Below are positions 58,655 to 64,000 of a DNA stretch of 64,000 nucleotides, piece by piece. Each line of letters opens with the position of its first letter. The stretch's first letter is position 1. The notes below the pieces were generated by a model. That model did no database searches. It saw nothing but the letters and a program-made list of their open reading frames with translations, and was not told the origin of the DNA. The translations under genes and the position numbers were made by a program. The stretch covers positions 623,783 to 687,782 of the forward strand of contig NOKP01000018.1 in the NCBI GenBank assembly GCA_002682825.1, in the 5' to 3' direction. This stretch comes from Neonectria sp. B-13. Lineage: Eukaryota; Ascomycota; Sordariomycetes; Hypocreales; Nectriaceae.

Positions 58655-59766
58655 ATTGCTCGGGGGACATCGTTTTCTGTTTTCATTTTGACTCGAAGGG
58701 CTAAAAGTCGACGATCAAGGACTGGCAGGAGTTTGAAGCGTTAGTTGCTTTCCATTGAAGCGACCGGGTTGGGTTCGCGTTGCTAGTTTCGCAGCACACA
58801 TGTCATGATACCAAATTACCATTCCTGACGCATTCCTCAATTCAACTTTCCTCCGATTTCCGGACATGTCATATAAGTCATTGGAAGCTTTGATAAGCAA
58901 AAGAAGCTATTCGCTGACGACGATGACTACATCGTCCTCAATGTCCATGCATCGCACAGCATCTCCGCAGTCCGGCCCGCAGCTGGCCGGCAACTGCCCG
59001 CGCCAAACCGCATGACGGTCCGTGTCCACAAATCCGAGACGAGGAATTAGACCAGAGCATTAAGTTAGTGTTCCGTTCTTGTAATCCCCTCAAACCACCT
59101 TTCTTTTTACTTTCAGACATGCGGTAAGCAAACACTATGCGGCCGACCATCGGATCTCGCCTGGGGCGGAGTGTCGGGAGTTGCATTAGCCCGGGGTTAC
59201 GGCATCGCGGGTTGTGGGGTGAGAGAGAAGAGAAAAGCTCCCGGATGCAGTCTAGACCGGGAGCGCATGTGACTTCGCGCCAGTCTCGCCCGCGGCATGA
59301 GTCACGTCGCACGTAACTGCGTCACGGTGGGAGTTGGGAGGGTCTGGTGCGATAACGCTTGTTTTTAGGTCCTGGAGCTTGCGTCGTTTGTGAATTTGTG
59401 ACTCCGTGCTGCGAGCGGGAGGAGAAAAACATGCCTGTACTTTGTGACTCGGGCGTGATTGGACTGCGCTGGTCGGTATTAATACTTGGTGCCGTGGCGA
59501 AAGCTAGTTTCTGCCTGATTTCCTTCTTTGTTCCTTTATTCCTCCCCATCTTTTTATCTGGTTCGGTTCAATTGCAGTCGGCTCGGTGTCAGCATTTCAA
59601 CGTCATACCTTGGCCCGCCCCCGCTGCAGCCTTACCCAGGCCCCACCGCTGCAGGCTGCAACAACATCATTCCCAGTCGGAGCCTCACCACGAACGAGGA
59701 ATCTGTATAGTCGACGGTGATTCATGACAACGGACTAGTTCCAGAGCCCAATTAAACCTGCCCGTC
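58655..59766. other. Intergenic, no gene seen
   Basis: Downstream of the F-box-like gene and upstream of the GFA gene. Short frames on both strands have no recognisable feature. Confidence 0.35.
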
Positions 59767-60498
59767 ATGGAAGCCCGATGCCAGTGCGGATCCGTCACTT
59801 TCACGACGCCCCTCCCTCAACCGCTGGCCCTGTACATCTGCCACTGCTCCGAGTGTCGTCGCCAGACGAGCTCGGCCTTTGGCACCTCGGCCATCTTTCC
59901 TAGCTTCAGTCTGCCGGATTCGGATCTGCTGAGCTGCTACAGGTATGAACTGCTCTTCTGTGGGGGGTCCAGCCGGTGAACGAGACCCTGGAAGCTGATC
60001 CCGGATAGTCGACCCACGCCTTCAGGCCATAAGCTTTACTGGTATGTAATTGAGACCTGAATCCTCGTAGGGATATATCCTCCTGCAACTCGTGTACTAA
60101 CAGGCTTGCTACCAAGCTACTTCTGTCGCAACTGTGGAACCCGTCTCATTCACACCACACCGGTACGAAAGCAACACCCTTCCTTCACCTCCACTAATCT
60201 CTGCATCCGCTCCATTATGGAAAATTGACACTCACTCAAGTCCCAGAGCAAAAACGTCGTCTCCGTTAAGGGAGGCTGCATCGAGGGACTGGACTGGGAC
60301 CGCGCCATCCACATCTGGACCAAGTCCGCCATGGTACCCATCCCCGAGGGCTCCGAGACGCACTCGGAGGAGTCGGGCTATACCGACTACGGCTCCACCC
60401 AGGAGGTGCTCGACCAACCCGGCGAGTTGACGGGTAACGGCGGATGCCATGCGCCAGCCTCTGCCACCGTGTCTGGTGCTTGCGAGTTGAGCGGATGA
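59767..60498 (+). CDS. GFA/CENP-V domain zinc protein
   Basis: Member of the glutathione-dependent formaldehyde-activating-like superfamily; zinc-binding, with activity unproven for most members. Exons 59767-59942, 60009-60041 (33 nt), 60117-60162 (46 nt), 60241-60498 give 170 residues. Zinc ligands: C5-x-C7 (RCQCGSV), C25/C27/C30 (ICHCSECRRQTSS) and C73-x2-C76 (YFCRNCGTRL, built by the third exon). The family tail GGCIEGLDWDRAIHIWTKSAMVPIPEG follows. The two tiny exons are needed to make the last Cys pair. Introns two and three end in AAG. An alternative CAG five bases further on in the last acceptor region would remove two residues. Convergent with the DUF1295 gene. Confidence 0.83.
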
Positions 60499-60780
60499 GT
60501 TGGTTCGCTTGAAAGTCCGTGGTGGTGGTTGTTGTTGCTTGCGTGTTGTTCTCGAGAGATATCCGGTGTATTGTGCCGTTGCGTGCCTGGGTCATCTGTG
60601 GAGTTGTGATTTATTCGGGGTTTAACGAGGGTAATGCAGGTTGGTTGAAATACCTGATGGGGGTGGCATTCAACATTAATGAAGGGGAAAAGGATCACGG
60701 TGCATTCGACACGCAATTGGGTACCTGTATTTGATTCATCATCTCATCTCGGCAGTTATCTATAAACTACATTACTCGTC

Positions 60781-61897
60781 TTATACAAGATTCTGCTCAG
60801 CACTACCCCTGGCATTACCATTTGACCCTCTACCTTGTTCCTCATCCACCGACTGCCCGCCAGGCTTGCTCACGTCCGAGTGTTTCGCGGGGTCAAAGAC
60901 GTAAATGGGGAACTCGAGGAATACGGTCCGCTTGAGGATGGTGGGCATCTTCTCGTACAGTTGCGGTGGGAAAGGAATGAGGATGCTGGTCCGGTCTAGC
61001 CACCGCTTGTATCCTGCCCAGTTTTGGTCCTTTTCGTAACGCGATTTGGATTTGGGTCGCTCGGATAGAGTTAGGCCGGAAACGAACATCAGCAAGATGG
61101 TGAGGAAGAAAGGCCCGACGATGCTGGCGTAGAGAGCCTTGTATGCCTGGCCTCCGACGTAACCGTCTGCTGCAGAAGAAACAGCAATCATGTAGATCGC
61201 TAGGAAATGTTAGAAGAGCCCTTGCTTGAGGGAATGCCAAACTTACAGAACTGAACCAGGATCTCGCCAAAGTAGTTTGGATGGCGCGACCATCCAAAGA
61301 AGCCCTTGTCGCACACATCTTTGCCATTGTGTGTCTTCCGGAACTTGTACTTTTGCACATCACTCACGCTCTCCATGATAAACCCGACCGCAAACATGAT
61401 AACGCCGGCAATGTCTCTACCCGTGCCGAAGCTGTGCTGGGGGTAGCGCGTGACGTTAGGCGAGTTAATCAAGGTGACGGGCAGCGAGACGGTCCAGACC
61501 CAGAACATCTGGAAGACCCAGAAGCCCAGGAACGGGAAGAACTTGTCGCGCTTGTCATCAAAGCGGTCGTCCTTGCCGGTGCGGAGGATACGGAAGAGCA
61601 GAAAGCCAGAGAGGCGCAGGGCCCAGAGGATGAGGAAGAGGCTAGCGACGACTTGGCGCGCGTGATGGTGGCCGCTGAAGGCTAAGGTAAGAACGGCGAG
61701 AAGGGCGAAGTTAGTGCCGCCAGCAAAGTCTATGGGTTGTTAGTGATGTTCGTGAGAAATTGATCGGAAGGGAGCGGACCGGTGAGTTTGTCAAACTTGA
61801 AGGTGAATGCGATGGCGAAGAAGAAGAGCTGATACGCAACGGTAACTATGGCTGTGATGGCCAGGTAGTAATTGTCGAGGACGTGGACGACGGTCAT
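60781..61897 (-). CDS. DUF1295 / steroid 5-alpha-reductase-like membrane protein
   Basis: Polytopic membrane protein, possibly an NADPH-dependent reductase or methyltransferase-like enzyme. Exons on minus 61897-61780, 61729-61247, 61199-60781 give 339 residues. Helices include YYLAITAIVTVAYQLFFFAIAF, ASLFLILWALRLSGFLLFRIL and MFWVWTVSLPVTLI. The family signature is GFFGWSRHPNYFGEILVQF, preceded by DVQKYKFRKTHNGKDVCDKG. After the second intron comes YKALYASIVGPFFLTILLMFVSGLTLSERPKSKS. The C-terminal 60 residues are hydrophilic. Substrate unknown. Introns have GT donors and TAG acceptors. Confidence 0.88.
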
Positions 61898-63413
61898 GAT
61901 GACGGCTTCACAAGATCAGAGGCGCTTGAGAAGGAGCATATACGCAATTCATGTGTTAGTGACGAAGGGATGAATATATAACGCAAAGATGAAAAAAGAG
62001 GCAATGCAATTCTTCAGTACGAAATAGCATCCATTACTAACGCATCCCGAGCATGCCGGTGGACAACGCGGGTCAGTCGTCGTTGTGAGTGTTTCTGGTG
62101 TTTGCATCGATGACAGGGAGACATGAGTGTCGTCATCATCGAAGAAGTACCGCACCACCGGGTTTGTATGGCGAGGTACTTTGATGCTTTTTAGCCCGAT
62201 CTAGGGCGAGGGTGGAAATGGCTTGGCATCACGGGCGATCGAGTCGGCAATTTACGATCTAGTAAGCTGATGTTTTTGTCGTGTGCCTTATTCCCACGCA
62301 GCAGGGAGAGGTAATCTACACGAATTAATATATTTCGGCTTTTACGAGAATAGGCGATTTTCTTAGATGCAGATCCCCGTCTGATTGATCTGGCTCGTGG
62401 CAATCACGTGTAAGTTACCTGCGCGGTCAACACCGCAGCCACCGCCAGCACCGACCAAACCTCTTGTCCCTCTCATCTCGAGCTGCCTGAACGAGCTGCC
62501 CGCTTTGGACGGTGGGCACGACCTACGGGGACAAGCGGTGGCCCGGCTGCCAATTGGGTTACACCGTTGACGGAGACCCTTAGGCCATTCGTGGCGTGGC
62601 TTCAGTCGGCAGGGTCTCCGAAACACTGGGGACGAACAAGCGTGGGCAGGGGCTCGTGCTGTAACGTGTATCCGTCGAACCGAGTCTGGGCGACCACTGA
62701 CGGATCGAATTATGGATCAAGCATCATGGCGAATGCCTATGCGACGGGCTGGGTTTATGGTGAGCTGCTAACCTAGCCTCGAAGCCCTCGTGCTAATCCG
62801 TACTCCGTAGCGAGTGCCGAGATCTGGTTCCGACTTGTCATGCAGGTCCCTTTTTCATTTCAATCTACCTCATTTCGCTTTCGATGCAAGCGACAGCTTG
62901 GCTCGCCGTTCTTCAGCATCACAGACAGACATTCACTCCTGATGTTACTTACGTATGCTCAATCACAATAACCCAAGCGCCAGCCACGACTAGCATCTGC
63001 TGCACATCCCGTCCCATCTCGGCGCCTGCTGAAGGGGAGCATCGACAGTTGAGACTCGCTGGCCCTCACCACGCGTTTGATTCCCATCGTCGGGGATATC
63101 TTAGCGCTCTGGCCATGTCTCTCGTTGTGTGGCGCCACCGTAGCCCCTCTCAGGTCGAAAAATGTTCGATTCCAGCAATCGGCGACAGAGACGACCGGAT
63201 GATGTGGGTGCAAGCCCCCTGTTCATCACAACCCGGTCCTTGACATTTCTAGTCCGTCGAGGCCTCTTCTCTCATCTTTTTATGCTTCAGAGATTTCCAA
63301 CTCTTGAGGTTCTGCAGGTTGCGGTGCTGGACTTTGCTTAGCAGCAGCACTGGAGGTTACAGAAACTGAAGCCGCCACGTGAAACCATCCCGTCTCCCGT
63401 CGGTTTGGCCCCG
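61898..63413. other. Intergenic, no gene seen
   Basis: Short open frames on both strands around 62360-63240 lack domains and convincing starts. Nothing else stands out. Confidence 0.35.
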
Positions 63414-63715
63414 ATGCGACGTCACAGCCCCTCACCATCACCATCTCCTTCACCCATCAAGCAAGCGCCTGTCGGGACTCCGTCTCAAAGCAGCCCACCC
63501 ACACCCGCCGCATCGACCCCTGACTACGAAATATGCCAACCTTCATCCCTGGCTGTGCCTAACCACCACGGTATCAATCCCCGTTTGAGGCTCAGTCTCG
63601 ACCATGAGACAGCCTCCATTGCTTCCCTTGGCGCCAATACCACGGTTGCCCTACCGGACGGCATCCAGGGGGCCATGTCAGGCATGTCAGGGCCGGTTGC
63701 GAGTCCTCCTCCCCC
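63414..63715 (+). CDS. Possible first exon of a gene running past the window
   Basis: From the ATG at 63414 a Ser/Pro-rich stretch (MRRHSPSPSPSPSPIKQAPVGTPS) is followed by a less biased segment (DYEICQPSSLAVPNHHGINPRLRLSLDHETASIASLGANTTVALPDG type). The frame stays open to 63848, but from about 63720 it becomes T-rich and intron-like. Another frame is open from about 63800 to the window end. I do not recognise the protein and cannot fix the splice; the end given is approximate. Confidence 0.35.
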
Positions 63716-64000
63716 AGAGCGCTCGTGGTGCCATTCTTCCTTACATCGATCTCTCTTTTCCATTTTATTCTTCTCTATCGTAGATAATCTTTGCCGCTCT
63801 CATCGATCGTTTGTTTCCGTGGCGTCGGGCTTGGACCTGACGGCATAATCGACTCACTTCCTCCGTTCCTTTCGCAACCTGCCCCGGGCAACCATTTACA
63901 TCCCGAACCTAATCAAGCATCGCGCAGCATTCGTCTAAGCCGATCTCTTGGGTACTATCTCGTACCTAGACGGTCGAGTCGTCGCGTGCGCCTTGCAACC

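Noticed and set aside
57829..58704. Long alternative frames on both strands over the F-box-like gene
   Set aside because: High GC leaves all frames open; only the 57509 frame has the F-box-like and QCSSQIYHEA motifs.
1..64000. CRISPR arrays, bacterial operons, insertion sequences or viral genes
   Set aside because: No regular spacer-repeat arrays or bacterial gene structure; genes are intron-containing and eukaryotic, and no transposase or reverse transcriptase motif was seen.

Overview
This 64 kb window is nuclear DNA of a filamentous ascomycete (Pezizomycotina, most likely a Sordariomycete). The evidence is short introns (about 50-115 nt) with GT donors and CTAAC/CTGAC-like branch sites, a Zn2Cys6 regulator with a fungal-specific middle domain, SUR7/PalI, Orc6, Mediator-8 and IQGAP genes, and an intron-bearing nuclear tRNA-Ile. 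No prokaryotic, organellar or viral genes are seen. Exon models were built by hand from reading frame, splice signals and family resemblance; every multi-exon model listed has a total length divisible by three.

Layout. (1) 0.4-8.5 kb: a Zn2Cys6 transcription factor, then a divergent pair (CaiB/BaiF CoA-transferase on minus, AtuA-like protein on plus) around a 0.7 kb promoter holding five copies of the heptamer CCGGAGT/ACTCCGG. It looks like a small acyl-CoA catabolic unit with its own regulator. (2) 8.7-12.5 kb: tRNA-Ile(AAU), an SDR oxidoreductase, and a secreted Gly/Pro-rich repeat protein with KR sites, interrupted by a 42-N assembly gap. (3) 12.5-26.6 kb: core genes, namely ORC6, an EF-hand secretory protein, TYW2/TRM12, a PP2A-like phosphatase with an acidic insert, UPF3, a SUR7/PalI protein with an extra zinc ribbon, an FMN-binding split-barrel-like protein, and a coiled-coil protein built on perfect heptads. 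(4) 26.6-32.6 kb: about 6 kb with no supportable gene. (5) 32.6-46.7 kb: a triose-phosphate/nucleotide-sugar transporter family protein, a DUF155 (RMD1/RMD8-like) protein, a secreted GH43-CBM35 enzyme, and a 1774-residue IQGAP. (6) 46.7-52 kb: a second gene-poor stretch with simple repeats and a perfect 20-bp inverted repeat. (7) 52-64 kb: choline sulfatase, MED8 followed by tandem repeats of its own 3' end, an F-box-like protein, a GFA-domain protein, a DUF1295 membrane protein, and a possible 5' exon running towards the window end.

Most genes act independently in housekeeping (replication, tRNA modification, NMD, Mediator, cytokinesis, phosphatase signalling). The only group that looks like a co-regulated pathway is the first 8.5 kb. 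Several introns appear to use AAG or GAG acceptors instead of YAG.
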